From Tabrizicola oligotrophica (GTDB lineage Bacteria > Pseudomonadota > Alphaproteobacteria > Rhodobacterales > Rhodobacteraceae), in NCBI RefSeq assembly GCF_011008935.1, contig NZ_JAAIVJ010000004.1:186001-250000 (forward strand): 64,000 nucleotides of DNA, given 5' to 3'. The translations under genes were made by a program, and so were the position numbers. Position 1 is the first letter of the stretch. Each line of letters begins with the position of its first letter. A model generated the notes under the pieces. The model saw nothing but the letters and a program-made list of their open reading frames with translations. It was not told the DNA's origin and did no database searches. This document shows positions 53,731 to 63,300 of the stretch, piece after piece.

Positions 53731-54630
53731 TCAGCCGCGCCCTGCGGGCTGGGGCGCGGCTTCAAGCACCATGGCCAGCCCATGCAGGGCTTCCGCGACC
53801 TCTGGCACCGCTTGCGCGGCCGCCCGCGCCTCTGCGGGGGCGGGGCAATCGGCACGGCGGGCCGGATTTTCGCCGATCATCACTGCACAGCGCCGGGCGA
53901 AAAGCCGCAGCGCCTCGGGGTCGGACAGGTGCTGAAACAGCGTCGCGGCATGGGCAGAGCCCGCAAGCGCATCGGCAACCGCGCCGTCGGTGGCATGGAC
54001 CACCGCGGCCCGGCGATGCAGCGCGCCGGCGCTGCCGTCACCGACCTTATCCATCAGCGCCACCCGCAGCACCTCGGGCCCAACCTGCGCGGTCATGGCC
54101 GCAAGGTGGCGCCGCAGCTCGTCGGGCGGGCTGTCTTGCGGCAAGCGGTCAAGCGTGGCCACCATGCGCCCCGCGGCCGCCAGCCGCGCCGGCGAGACTG
54201 CCAGCACGCGCGCAGGCCCGATCTGCGCCACAGCCCCGTCAAGCAGGTCGTTCACCGCCTCGGCCTGCCACGGGTCCCAGATCATCCGGGCCAGCGGGAT
54301 CGACAGGAAGGAAATGGCGAGCGGCAACATCAGCGGAAACCGCGGCGCGGCGCCCAGCACCCCGCCAATGCCGCGCCCGATGCCAAAGCTCACCGCGACC
54401 AGCAGCACCTGCACAAGCCCCTGGGTCAGAAACGCGGTCTGGGCCTCGGGGCGGAGCCAGCCGGACGGGCGGCGGGGCCAGTCCTGCGGACGCAGGATGA
54501 AAAGCCACAAGAGGAAAATCACGACGAAGACCGGGATGACGCTCCAGCCGAAACCGCCAAGCCCCGCGAGAAGCGGCCCGAAATACAAAAGCGCCGTGGC
54601 GCCCTGCAAGAGCCTCAGCCGGTTGTTCAT
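53731..54630 (-). CDS. membrane protein of unknown function
   Basis: This 299-residue protein has two hydrophobic hairpins in the first 130 residues (about 10-45 and 72-112), then a soluble helical C-terminal domain rich in Ala and Arg. The start MNNRLRLLQG at 54630 has AAGGCGGGC upstream; longer starts lack a ribosome site. I do not recognise a family. It is coupled to the sulfotransferase-like gene and may be its partner. Confidence 0.6.
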   Translation of the reverse strand: MNNRLRLLQGATALLYFGPLLAGLGGFGWSVIPVFVVIFLLWLFILRPQDWPRRPSGWLRPEAQTAFLTQGLVQVLLVAVSFGIGRGIGGVLGAAPRFPLMLPLAISFLSIPLARMIWDPWQAEAVNDLLDGAVAQIGPARVLAVSPARLAAAGRMVATLDRLPQDSPPDELRRHLAAMTAQVGPEVLRVALMDKVGDGSAGALHRRAAVVHATDGAVADALAGSAHAATLFQHLSDPEALRLFARRCAVMIGENPARRADCPAPAEARAAAQAVPEVAEALHGLAMVLEAAPQPAGRG

Positions 54631-54686
54631 GCCCGCCTTACCTTTTTCGCCCATCAAAGCGCGGCGGCGCGGTTTAGTCCAGAGCC

Positions 54687-55205
54687 TCAGTCAAGGCCCT
54701 CAGGCAGATCGACGATGATCCGGCCGGCAGCAAGATCGACCGTCGGCACGGCGGCAAGGGTGAAGGGCAGCATCAGGGGTGACTTGCGCCCCGCGGCAAT
54801 CAGTTCCGCCCCGCTGATTTCCAGAATGTCGCCCGCCCCGTGGTTATGCACGGCGATGATCCGGCCCAGGGCCACACCGCCGGTGTCCAGCACCGCAAGT
54901 CCGATCAGGTCGGAATGGTAGAATTCGTCATCCGGCAGCTTCGGCAACCGGGCCCGGTCAACGAACAATTCGGTGCCGCGCAGCGCGTCGGCCTCTTCCT
55001 TGGTCTTGACGCCAGACAGCCGCGCGCCAAACCCGCCCGACACCGGACGCGTGAGTTTCAAGGCAAAGCTGCGGCTGCCGTCCTTGGTAAACAAGGGGCC
55101 GTAATCGGCAATCGCGGTGGGTTCGGCGCAAAACGACTTGAGGCGTACCTCTCCGGTCACGCCAAAAGCGCCCCCGATGACGCCGACACAGATGCGGTCA
55201 GTCAT
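54687..55205 (-). CDS. rimM: ribosome maturation factor RimM
   Basis: This 172-residue protein has the RimM N-terminal barrel ([26 protein letters not shown]) and a PRC-barrel C-terminal half ([20 protein letters not shown] and [16 protein letters not shown]). It assists 30S head assembly with S19. It lies 63 bases after rpsP, its usual neighbour. Confidence 0.96.
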   Translation of the reverse strand: MTDRICVGVIGGAFGVTGEVRLKSFCAEPTAIADYGPLFTKDGSRSFALKLTRPVSGGFGARLSGVKTKEEADALRGTELFVDRARLPKLPDDEFYHSDLIGLAVLDTGGVALGRIIAVHNHGAGDILEISGAELIAAGRKSPLMLPFTLAAVPTVDLAAGRIIVDLPEGLD

Positions 55206-55268
55206 GGTCCGATCCTTTGCGGGAAAACCGCTGGCCCCCGGTGTTGCAGGGGCCAGCGCAAGCCGGGA

Positions 55269-55622
55269 TTATTCGGCAGCCGGGGCTTCGTTGCGGGCGG
55301 CCTTCTTGGCGGCGCGCTCGGCCATGGCCTTGCCGGGGGTGCCGGTCTTCGGGTTCGAACGGGTCTTCTTGGCCAGAACGCCAGCTGCTTCCAGGAAGCG
55401 GGCAACGCGGTCGGTCGGCTGGGCGCCGGTGGCCAGCAGTTCCTTGGCGCGATCGACGTTCATCACCACGCGGTTGGCGTCGTCCTTGGCCAGCATCGGG
55501 TTATAGGTGCCGAGCTTTTCCAGGAAGCGACCGTCGCGCGGCATGCGCGAGTCGGTCACGACGATCGAGTAGAACGGGCGCTTCTTCGAGCCGCCGCGGG
55601 CAAGACGGATTTTGGTAGCCAT
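55269..55622 (-). CDS. rpsP: ribosomal protein S16
   Basis: This 117-residue protein starts [20 protein letters not shown] and has the S16 core [24 protein letters not shown]-terminal Ala/Lys/Glu-rich tail of about 35 residues is common in Alphaproteobacteria. It is followed by rimM. Confidence 0.97.
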   Translation of the reverse strand: MATKIRLARGGSKKRPFYSIVVTDSRMPRDGRFLEKLGTYNPMLAKDDANRVVMNVDRAKELLATGAQPTDRVARFLEAAGVLAKKTRSNPKTGTPGKAMAERAAKKAARNEAPAAE

Positions 55623-55673
55623 GGGTAGTCTCCTTCAGGTTTCGTTTGACGGGGTTCAGTCCGCCGGGTTTGG

Positions 55674-55970
55674 TTATTTCTGCAGTTTCTCGTGATGCCT
55701 GATGACTTCACTGATGATGAAGGTCAGGAATTTCTTGGCGAATTCCGGGTCGAGGTTGGCTTCCTCGGCCAGTCTCTCCAGCCGGTCGATCTGCCGCGCC
55801 TCGCGCGCCGGATCGGACGGGGGAAGATCGTGCGCGGCCTTGAGCTTGCCCACGGCCTGCGTGTGCTTGAACCGCTCGGCCAGCGTATAGACCAGGATGG
55901 CATCGAGCCGGTCGATCGACTGGCGATGCTCTTTCAGCACTTCGGCGGCGCGGGTGGTGGCGTCGTTCAT
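55674..55970 (-). CDS. chorismate mutase, AroQ class
   Basis: This 98-residue all-helical protein has the AroQ fold: long helices with LKEHRQSIDRLDAILVYTLAERF, then GKLKAAHDLPP and a terminal FAKKFLTFIISEVIRHHEKL. The Arg/Lys active-site residues of the family fall in the first helix and the Lys region. It converts chorismate to prephenate for Phe/Tyr synthesis. Its start overlaps the acetyltransferase stop in an ATGA. Confidence 0.93.
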   Translation of the reverse strand: MNDATTRAAEVLKEHRQSIDRLDAILVYTLAERFKHTQAVGKLKAAHDLPPSDPAREARQIDRLERLAEEANLDPEFAKKFLTFIISEVIRHHEKLQK

Positions 55971-56509
55971 GCAGTCCTCGCTGGCGGGTGGCGGAAAATG
56001 CGGCTCTTGCCGTAAACCTCATGGGTGAACGCGCCCTCAAGGGTGCAGCCCATGCGGCGGGCCAAGGCTTCGGAGCGGGTGTTGCCATCGACGATCAGGC
56101 TGATCGCCGTGGTCCAGCCGAGCGTCTCATAGGCCCAGGCCCGCGCCGCCGCCGCCGCCTCGAACGCCACGCCCTTGCCCTCGGCCTCGGGCGCCCAGAC
56201 CGACCAGCCGATTTCCGGCTCGGGCCAGCCTTCGGGGAACCACGGGCCGGACATGCCAAGGGCTGCGTCGGTCGCCTTGTCGGCGATGATGAACATCGAA
56301 TAGCCGCGCAGCACCCAATGGCCGGTCAGATGGCCAAAGGCCCGCCACGCCTGCACCCGCGGCACGGTGCCGCCGACAAAGGCGGCGCGCGGCGATTGCA
56401 GGAAGGCGGCGAAGGGCTCGAAATCCGACGCCTTCGGCCCGCGCAGGCGCAACCGTTCCGTTTCCAGAACGGGCACTCCGACCAGCGCAGGCGCGACGGA
56501 TTGAGTCAT
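55967..56509 (-). CDS. GNAT-family acetyltransferase
   Basis: This 180-residue protein has LETERLRLRGPKASDFEPFA at the start and, in the second half, GWSVWAPEAEGKGVAFEAAAA with the acetyl-CoA-binding loop, followed by NTRSEALARRMGC. The pattern is that of RimJ/RimL-type N-acetyltransferases. The acceptor is unknown. It is coupled both to ffh (ATGA at 56506-56509) and to the chorismate mutase gene. Confidence 0.88.
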   Translation of the reverse strand: MTQSVAPALVGVPVLETERLRLRGPKASDFEPFAAFLQSPRAAFVGGTVPRVQAWRAFGHLTGHWVLRGYSMFIIADKATDAALGMSGPWFPEGWPEPEIGWSVWAPEAEGKGVAFEAAAAARAWAYETLGWTTAISLIVDGNTRSEALARRMGCTLEGAFTHEVYGKSRIFRHPPARTA

Positions 56510-58011
56510 TTCTTCTTCATCAGCCCCGACAGACCCGAGGGCAGGCCCATCCCGCGCGGCATGCCGGGGAAACCGCCGCCCATGCCCATGCCCTCTTTCA
56601 TGCCCTTGGCCGCCGCTTCCAGCTCGGCCGGGCTCATCTTGGACATGTCGGGCATGCCACCGCCGGCTCCCTTGCCCATCATCTGCTTGATGGCCTGTTT
56701 CATCATGCCACCCTTGCCCATCTTCTTCATCATCTCGGCCATCTGCTTGTGCTGCTTCAGAAGCTTGTTCAGCTCCGAAACCTCAAGCCCTGCCCCCGCC
56801 GCGATGCGCTTCTTGCGGCTGGCGGCCAGAAGGTCTGGGTTGGCGCGTTCCTTCTTGGTCATCGAGTTGATGAGCGCGATCTGGTGCTTCAGCATCTTGT
56901 CGTTGAAGCCGGCCTCCTCGGCCTTCTTGGCCATACCGCCCATGCCGGGCAGCATCCCCATCAGCCCCTGCATGCCGCCCATCTTCAGCATCTGATCCAG
57001 CTGGCTGCGCATGTCGTTCATGTTGAACAGACCCTTGGCGAACCGCTTGGCCATGCGCTCGGCCTGCTCGGCCTCAAACGTCTCGCGCGCCTTTTCGACA
57101 AGGGCCACGATGTCGCCCATGCCAAGGATGCGGCCCGCGACGCGCTCGGCCTCGAAGGTCTCGAGCGCGTCCATCTTTTCGCCCAGACCGACAAAGCGGA
57201 TCGGCTTGCCGGTCACGGCGCGCATCGACAGCGCCGCGCCGCCGCGGCCGTCGCCGTCCATCCGGGTCAGGACGACGCCGGAAATCCCGACCTTGCCGTC
57301 GAACTCGGTCGCCACGTTCACCGCGTCCTGACCGGTCAGGCCGTCGACCACCAGCAGCGTCTCGCGCGGCTGGGCGATGTCGCGCACCGCCTGAACCTCG
57401 TCCATCAGCACTTCGTCGATGTGCAGACGGCCGGCGGTATCGAGGAACACCACGTCATAGCCGCCAAGGGTCGCTTGCGTTTTCGCCCGCTTGGCGATCT
57501 GCACCGCGGTTTCGCCCTTGACGATCGGCAGGCTGTCAACACCCACCTGCCCCGCCAGAATGGCCAATTGCTCCATCGCGGCCGGGCGGTTGGTGTCCAG
57601 CGACGCCAGAAGCACCTTCTTGCCGTTCTTGTCCTTCAGGCGCTTGGCCAGCTTGGCCGTGGTTGTCGTCTTGCCCGAGCCCTGCAAGCCGACCATCAGG
57701 ATGGCCGAGGGCGGGTTGTCTATCTTGAGCGCATCCGGCTCGCCCTCGCCGGCCAGCACATGCACCAGCTCGTCATGGACGATCTTCACCACCTGCTGAC
57801 CCGGCGTGACCGACTTCGTCACCGCCTGCCCCGTGGCCTTGGCCTTCACCGCCTTGATGAAATCCCGCGCCACGGCCAGCGAAACGTCGGCCTCCAGCAG
57901 CGCGGTGCGCACCTCGCGCAGCGCGGCGTCGACATCGGCCTCGGACAGCGCGCCGGCCTTGGTCAGCCGGTCAAAGACGGACCCAAGGCGTTCGGAAAGG
58001 CTCTCAAACAT
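56506..58011 (-). CDS. ffh: signal recognition particle protein Ffh
   Basis: This 501-residue GTPase has the N domain, the G domain with GLQGSGKTTTTAKLAKRL, DTAGRLHIDEVLMDE and TRMDGDGRGGAALSM, and a methionine-rich M domain near the C-terminus (GGGMPDMSKMSPAELEAAAK). It binds the 4.5S RNA and signal sequences of membrane proteins. The start MFESLSERLGSVFDRLTK is the family start. It leads the minus-strand run through rpsP and rimM. Confidence 0.97.
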   Translation of the reverse strand: MFESLSERLGSVFDRLTKAGALSEADVDAALREVRTALLEADVSLAVARDFIKAVKAKATGQAVTKSVTPGQQVVKIVHDELVHVLAGEGEPDALKIDNPPSAILMVGLQGSGKTTTTAKLAKRLKDKNGKKVLLASLDTNRPAAMEQLAILAGQVGVDSLPIVKGETAVQIAKRAKTQATLGGYDVVFLDTAGRLHIDEVLMDEVQAVRDIAQPRETLLVVDGLTGQDAVNVATEFDGKVGISGVVLTRMDGDGRGGAALSMRAVTGKPIRFVGLGEKMDALETFEAERVAGRILGMGDIVALVEKARETFEAEQAERMAKRFAKGLFNMNDMRSQLDQMLKMGGMQGLMGMLPGMGGMAKKAEEAGFNDKMLKHQIALINSMTKKERANPDLLAASRKKRIAAGAGLEVSELNKLLKQHKQMAEMMKKMGKGGMMKQAIKQMMGKGAGGGMPDMSKMSPAELEAAAKGMKEGMGMGGGFPGMPRGMGLPSGLSGLMKKK

Positions 58012-58485
58012 CGGCGCACCTCATCATGCGATTTTGCCCCATATGGGACGGCGGACAGGGTTCCCCAAGCCCAAAGCGCAACGGCACCTGCGGGCGCAAC
58101 GCGCTGGCAGGTGGCGATCCTTCGCAATGGGCAAAGGACCGGAAGCATGAGCCTCCGGGAAATTCAGGGGCGCGGATACGCCGAAAGCGCAGGGGAGTCA
58201 AGGCGGGGCAAGGCGGCGGACCGTCGGCGGGAGGGGGCACACGGCCCGCGACCGATCTGCGACAGGCATCACCCGATCAATGCCTTGGAAACAATCTGCA
58301 GGTTCCGCGCGAAATGGCAATCACGCGGCTGGCGAAACCCGGCGAAATCTGGGCGGAAGGGGCTGGCTCCACATTTTCGCCATATTTCCCGACAATTTTT
58401 CTTCGCCCCACCCCGCCATGTCCACGATTGGGCCAGATTGAGCAGGCCTCCTGTCGGGTGACGCTGCTGTCACCTGGGGAACGAT
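58012..58485. promoter_or_regulatory. divergent gene-free region between ffh and the CAP-RTX gene
   Basis: The region is 474 bases long. Near 58089-58116 CACCTGC and GCAGGTG can pair. At 58360-58410 there is AT-rich DNA (for example CATATTTCCCGACAATTTTT), a likely promoter for the plus-strand gene. No RNA gene could be supported; an SRP-RNA-like reading was considered and rejected. Confidence 0.35.
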
Positions 58486-60291
58486 ATGTCTACGAGTGCT
58501 CATGAGCAATTGATGATCGAACTCATCAATCGGGCTCGCCTTGATCCTGCCGCCGAGGCGGCGCGGCTGGGCATTGATCTGAACGAAGGCCTTGATGGAA
58601 TCCGCATTTCGACAAGCTCTTACCAACCTCTTGCCCTGAATGCCCACCTGACCGAAGCCGCCGATTCTCACAGCGCCTGGATGCTGGAGACCGAGACCAT
58701 CAGCCACACCGGGGCGGAAGGCTCTGACACCGGGGACCGGATTCTGGCGACAGGGCTTGATATCGAGGACAGCGGCACATGGAGCGAGAACATCTCGTTC
58801 CGGGCGTCAAGCGGCACGCTGGACCAGACGTCGGCCATCATCGCCCAGCACCGAAGCCTGTTTGACAGCGCGCTGCACCGGCTGAACATGTTCCGCGCGG
58901 CGGCAAGCGAAGTTGGCATCGGGCAGGCCACGGGCGATTTCGACGGCTACGATGCCTCGCTCATCACCCAGAACTTCGTCAGCAACAAGTTGACCGCCTT
59001 CCTGACAGGGGTGGCCTATGTCGACCGCGATGGCGACGATTTCTATTCGGTCGGGGAAGGCCGGGGCGGGATTGACCTGCATGTCGCCGGATCAAGCGGC
59101 GTGACCGCCTCGGCGGGTGGCTATGCGATCGCGGTGGGTGCGACCGGCTTTCAGACGATCCGCGCCGAAACCGCCGCGGGCACGTTGAACATGAAGGTCA
59201 ACTTCAAGGGGGAAAACATCAAGCTCGACCTGATCGGCAACAAGGCCGTCGCGGCCTCGGGCGATCTGACGCTGCTGTCCGGCCTGACCTCGGGCAAGCT
59301 GCTTGGCACCAACAACCTGTATCTCACCGGCAATACCGTCGCCAACACGCTTGAGGGCAATTCGGGGGACAACAAGGTGTTTGGCGGCGGCGGGTCGGAC
59401 CGGATCGCGGGCGAAGGCGGCAATGATCTGCTGCGCGGCGAGGACGGCGAAGACCGGATCACCGGCGGCGCCGGGCAGGACAGCATGTGGGGCGGGCTGG
59501 GGGATGACACCATCTTCGGCGGCGACGGGGCGGATGTCCTGCGCGGCGGTGTCGGCTTCGACATTGCAGATTATGGCCAGTCCACCGCCGGGGTCGACGT
59601 GTCGCTTGCCCGCGGCACCGGCTTTTATGGTGCGGCGCAGGGAGACCAGCTCTACGGCATCGACGGCGTCGTCGGCTCAGATTTCAAGGACGTGCTGACC
59701 GGCAACGACGGGAGAAATCTTCTTGTCGGCGGCGGCGGTGGCGACATCCTGATCGGGCTCGGAGGGGGGGACACGTTGCTGGGCGGCGACGGCGACGACC
59801 GGTTCGAAAGCGGGCAGGGCGGCGACGTCATCCGGGGGGGCGCGGGGTATGACCTTGTCGACTACACTGACGCCGCCGGGGGCGTGATCGTCTATCTGGA
59901 CGGCCGCAGCGCAACGGGCGGCTACGCGGCGGGCGACCAGATCCAGCAGGTCGAAGGCGTCATCGGCTCTGACTTTGCCGACCGGCTTTATGGCGATGCG
60001 GCGGACAACTGGCTGGAGGGTGGCTGGGGATCGGACCAGATGCAGGGCGGCGGCGGGGCCGACACCTTTGTCTTCGGCTTCAACTCGGGCCATGACACGA
60101 TCCTGGATTTCGACACCGGCGCGGACCTGCTGAAGATCTCGTCCGAGCAGCTTGGCGCGGGCGGTCTGGCCGACATCCTGATCACCGAAAAGCACGGCGA
60201 TACGGTGCTGACGCTTGCGGATGGCTCGACCATCACCCTTCTCGACGTGGCCAGCGCCGGCGACCTGTCGAGCTACATCCAGATCATCTGA
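58486..60291 (+). CDS. CAP-domain protein with RTX calcium-binding repeats
   Basis: This 601-residue protein starts with a CAP/SCP domain (about residues 8-165: LMIELINRARLDPAAEAARL, HLTEAADSHSAWM, SENISF) and has glycine-rich RTX nonapeptide repeats from about 285 to 545, with GGxGxDxL-type units and GGDGADVLRGGVGFD. There is no N-terminal signal peptide, which fits type I secretion through a C-terminal signal. The CAP domain is of a secreted, small-molecule- or lipid-binding kind; function is unknown. GGGGA lies 5 bases before the ATG at 58486. Confidence 0.9.
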   Translation: MSTSAHEQLMIELINRARLDPAAEAARLGIDLNEGLDGIRISTSSYQPLALNAHLTEAADSHSAWMLETETISHTGAEGSDTGDRILATGLDIEDSGTWSENISFRASSGTLDQTSAIIAQHRSLFDSALHRLNMFRAAASEVGIGQATGDFDGYDASLITQNFVSNKLTAFLTGVAYVDRDGDDFYSVGEGRGGIDLHVAGSSGVTASAGGYAIAVGATGFQTIRAETAAGTLNMKVNFKGENIKLDLIGNKAVAASGDLTLLSGLTSGKLLGTNNLYLTGNTVANTLEGNSGDNKVFGGGGSDRIAGEGGNDLLRGEDGEDRITGGAGQDSMWGGLGDDTIFGGDGADVLRGGVGFDIADYGQSTAGVDVSLARGTGFYGAAQGDQLYGIDGVVGSDFKDVLTGNDGRNLLVGGGGGDILIGLGGGDTLLGGDGDDRFESGQGGDVIRGGAGYDLVDYTDAAGGVIVYLDGRSATGGYAAGDQIQQVEGVIGSDFADRLYGDAADNWLEGGWGSDQMQGGGGADTFVFGFNSGHDTILDFDTGADLLKISSEQLGAGGLADILITEKHGDTVLTLADGSTITLLDVASAGDLSSYIQII

Positions 60292-60296
60292 AACGG

Positions 60297-60327
60297 CGAT
60301 GCCGCCCTGAACCCCGGGGCGGCATCG
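60297..60327. terminator. hairpin between convergent genes
   Basis: CGATGCCGCCC (60297-60307) pairs with GGGCGGCATCG (60317-60327) as a perfect 11-base stem with a 9-base loop. It lies 5 bases after the stop of the CAP-RTX gene and 25 bases from that of the opposite gene. Confidence 0.75.
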
Positions 60328-60352
60328 CTTGCCTTGTCCGGCTTGCGTCGGC

Positions 60353-63300
60353 TCAGAATGTGGCGACGATGTTCAGGAAGGCGCCTTCCTTGCCGCCCTC
60401 GATCTCGCGCAGATCGCTGGAGACCTTGCCCCACTGATATCCGACCCCGGCCTTCACATTGTTGCCGAAGTACCGCCAGACCCCAAGCACCGCCGCCTTT
60501 TCGGTCACGCCGGTCTCATGGAACCGCATCACGCGGGCCTCGGCGGAAATGTCCCAGTTGTGGACCATGTGATAATCCATCCGCAGCACGCCAAGCGTCG
60601 CCGTACTGTCGGTGAACGCCGACGCACCACGATCGGCCACCTTTGCCTTGCGATAACCCAGCTTGCCGCCGATCGTCACTTCCTGCGTCACGTCGTAATT
60701 GGCGTCGATCGACAGGATATGCGACTTCTGGCGCGGGCCGTTCAGGTTGCCTTCGAAGTTGACCTGATCCGGGCCGGGCAGATCGTAAAGGTAGGTATAG
60801 CGGGCCAGAAGGTTCAGCCGGTCATTGTCCACCGGGCGATAGGCCAGACCGAGATTGGCCTCGATATAGCGGCCATCACGCAGCGAGGTCTGATCCGACG
60901 ATGAAACCAGCGCGTCGATATTGGCAAGGAAGCGGGTCGCGTCGTTGATCTGCATCCGCGCATAGCCCGAAAGACCCCAGGTCTTGCGGTTCAGCGCCGG
61001 GTTGGACGTCGAGGTTTCGCGGCGGAATTCGCCCTTCACCCCGGCCTGAAGCCGCTCGCCCTCGGCATAATGCACCCCCATCGTCAGGCCCCGGCGCTTG
61101 AAAACGCCGGTCGAGGGATCTTCGGACTCGCCGTAGAACACGCTGCCGTCATAGGTCCACTGGTCGTTCGGCGTGAAGGTGACACCATAGGCGCTGGCCA
61201 GCGACGGGGTGTCGCCCTTGCGGTCCAGCGTGTTTTCGGCGCGCAGGGTGACGCTGTCGCTGATCCGCGACTGGCCGCCAACCACCCAGACCCCGCCATC
61301 GTCACCGGGGAAGCCCGTGCCGTCGAACCGGCGCATCGGGTCCAGCCGATAGCCCATGTGCAGGCTGGTCGCCGCGTTCGGCTCATAGGTCACCAAGGCA
61401 TGACCAGCCCCGCCCAGCGATCCGTCGGAAATCTCGCCGTCGAAGGTGATCTGTTCGGTCAGCCGCGCCTTGACGCCAAAGCCGACACGGTTGTTCTTCG
61501 GCAGGCCGCCGGTAACATCTAGCGTGGCCTGACCGAAGACCCAGGCGCTCAGGTCTTCGTCGCGGGTATAGGTCAGCCGGACCGCGGCATCGGTGCGGGT
61601 GCCGTTGTAGCGGGGCGCGGCGCTCGGGTCGAAGCGGTCGGTATGCGCCACTTCGGCTTCGGCCTGCCACTGGTCGTTGATGTCGTAGATCACGCCGAGC
61701 CGGCCATCCTCACGATCCTCGGCCGCCCCGCGCCGCAACTTTTCGACCCCGAAGGTCAGGCGGGCCGACGGGTTCAGCACCAGTTCGCCCTCCAGACCGG
61801 CGGCCTTCTGGTCCTGCGCGATGTTGTAATCCGGCGAGATGAAGCCCCGCTCCTTCTCGTCGTAATAGGCCAGCACATAGCCCTCGGCCCGGCCGTTGGT
61901 GATCTCGGCCAGATCGGCGCGGCCTTCGACCCGCACAGACTGTGCCGGACGGCCGACCATGCCGGCGGTGGGATCGGTCAGGTAATCCAGACCGCCGTTC
62001 AGCGACTGGTCGAACCCGAAGCCCGGCCCCTTGCTGCGGGCGTATTCCGCCGAAAGATAGGTCTTGTCGCTGCGCCGCATCAGCATGTCGACGCCAACGA
62101 GGTCGTTGTCGGCCAGCCCGGTGGATTCACGCTGCGCGCTGGCGCCGAGCCGCAGGCTGTCGTTCACCCAGCCCTCGACGCGCAGCCCGGCCGAGGTGCC
62201 GTCGACATTGCCGACCGTCGGCACATATTCATATTGCGCCACGAGATCGAGATCATAGTCCCCCAGCGGCCGGTCGCTCACCACCCCCGACGTGGCGGCA
62301 GTCGAGAGCGGCTGCGCCAGGATCACGACGCCCTGGAAGTAGTTGATCTCGTAATCCTGCCCCTCCACCAGACGGCGGGTCTGCACCACCAGCCCGGTGA
62401 CCGGATCGCGCATCTGGATGTAAAGCGTCGCCGTGCCGGTCAGGATGTCCTGACGGCGCAGGAAATAGGTGGTGCCGCCGGTGCCGCGCAGCACGTCGCG
62501 CTGTGCCAGACGATCGGGCTGCGCCGCATAGGCCGAGACCCGCAGCCGCGGTTCGCCATGGGCGGTCTGGCCGACGCTTTCATGCACGCCCTGCAGGCCA
62601 TACAGCGTCCGGTCGCTGCGGATCAGGCTGGTGCCGTCATCCGCATTCTTGAAATCCCCCCAGAGCAGATGGGAATTGTCCTTCTGCACCTTGAGATACA
62701 ATTTGCCCGAGGTCGGCGCATCCTCGATGATCGTGGAGTCGTCGCCGAAGGTCGGGTAGACATCGTTGTCCTGGATCCGGCGCAGGACGCTGGACGGTTC
62801 CTTGGCCCCCAGATCGTTGAAGATGTTGTCCAGCTCCTGCTCACGCGTGTCGATCGCCGCAGTGACCGTGACGCCATTGGCCATGGTGCCCTTGGCATAG
62901 CCGGCGACGCGGCCAAGCTCATAGGTTTCGCCGTCGCTCTTGCCGACGGTCAGGTCAACCATGGCGAAGTAGAACCAGTCCTCTTGCGGAATCTCGACCG
63001 GGCGGCTGAAGTCCCGCCCGCCGACGCCGACGCGCACCTGTTGCAGACCGGGCGGCAGGATGCGCTGAGTCACGAAGGCGCCGCCCGCATCCACAGGAAC
63101 CGCCTCGCCCATCACCATCACAGTCGAGCCGGCGGGAACATTGTCGGCCGAAATCGTCACTGCGCCGCCATTCACCGGGATGGAGCGCCGACGGGTCATG
63201 TCCTCGCCCTCGCCTGCGGCGATGATCGACCCGTCCAGAACCGGGCTGGCCAGGCGCTGGCTCGACCGCGAGATCGGCAGAAACACCGTTTCGTCATAGC

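Noticed and set aside
58060-58170. Possible 4.5S SRP RNA upstream of ffh, suggested by ACCGGAAGC and a CACCTGC/GCAGGTG stem
   Set aside because: The invariant apical loop (GGUCCGGAAGGAAGCAGC-type) is not present; the resemblance is partial and the stem too short.
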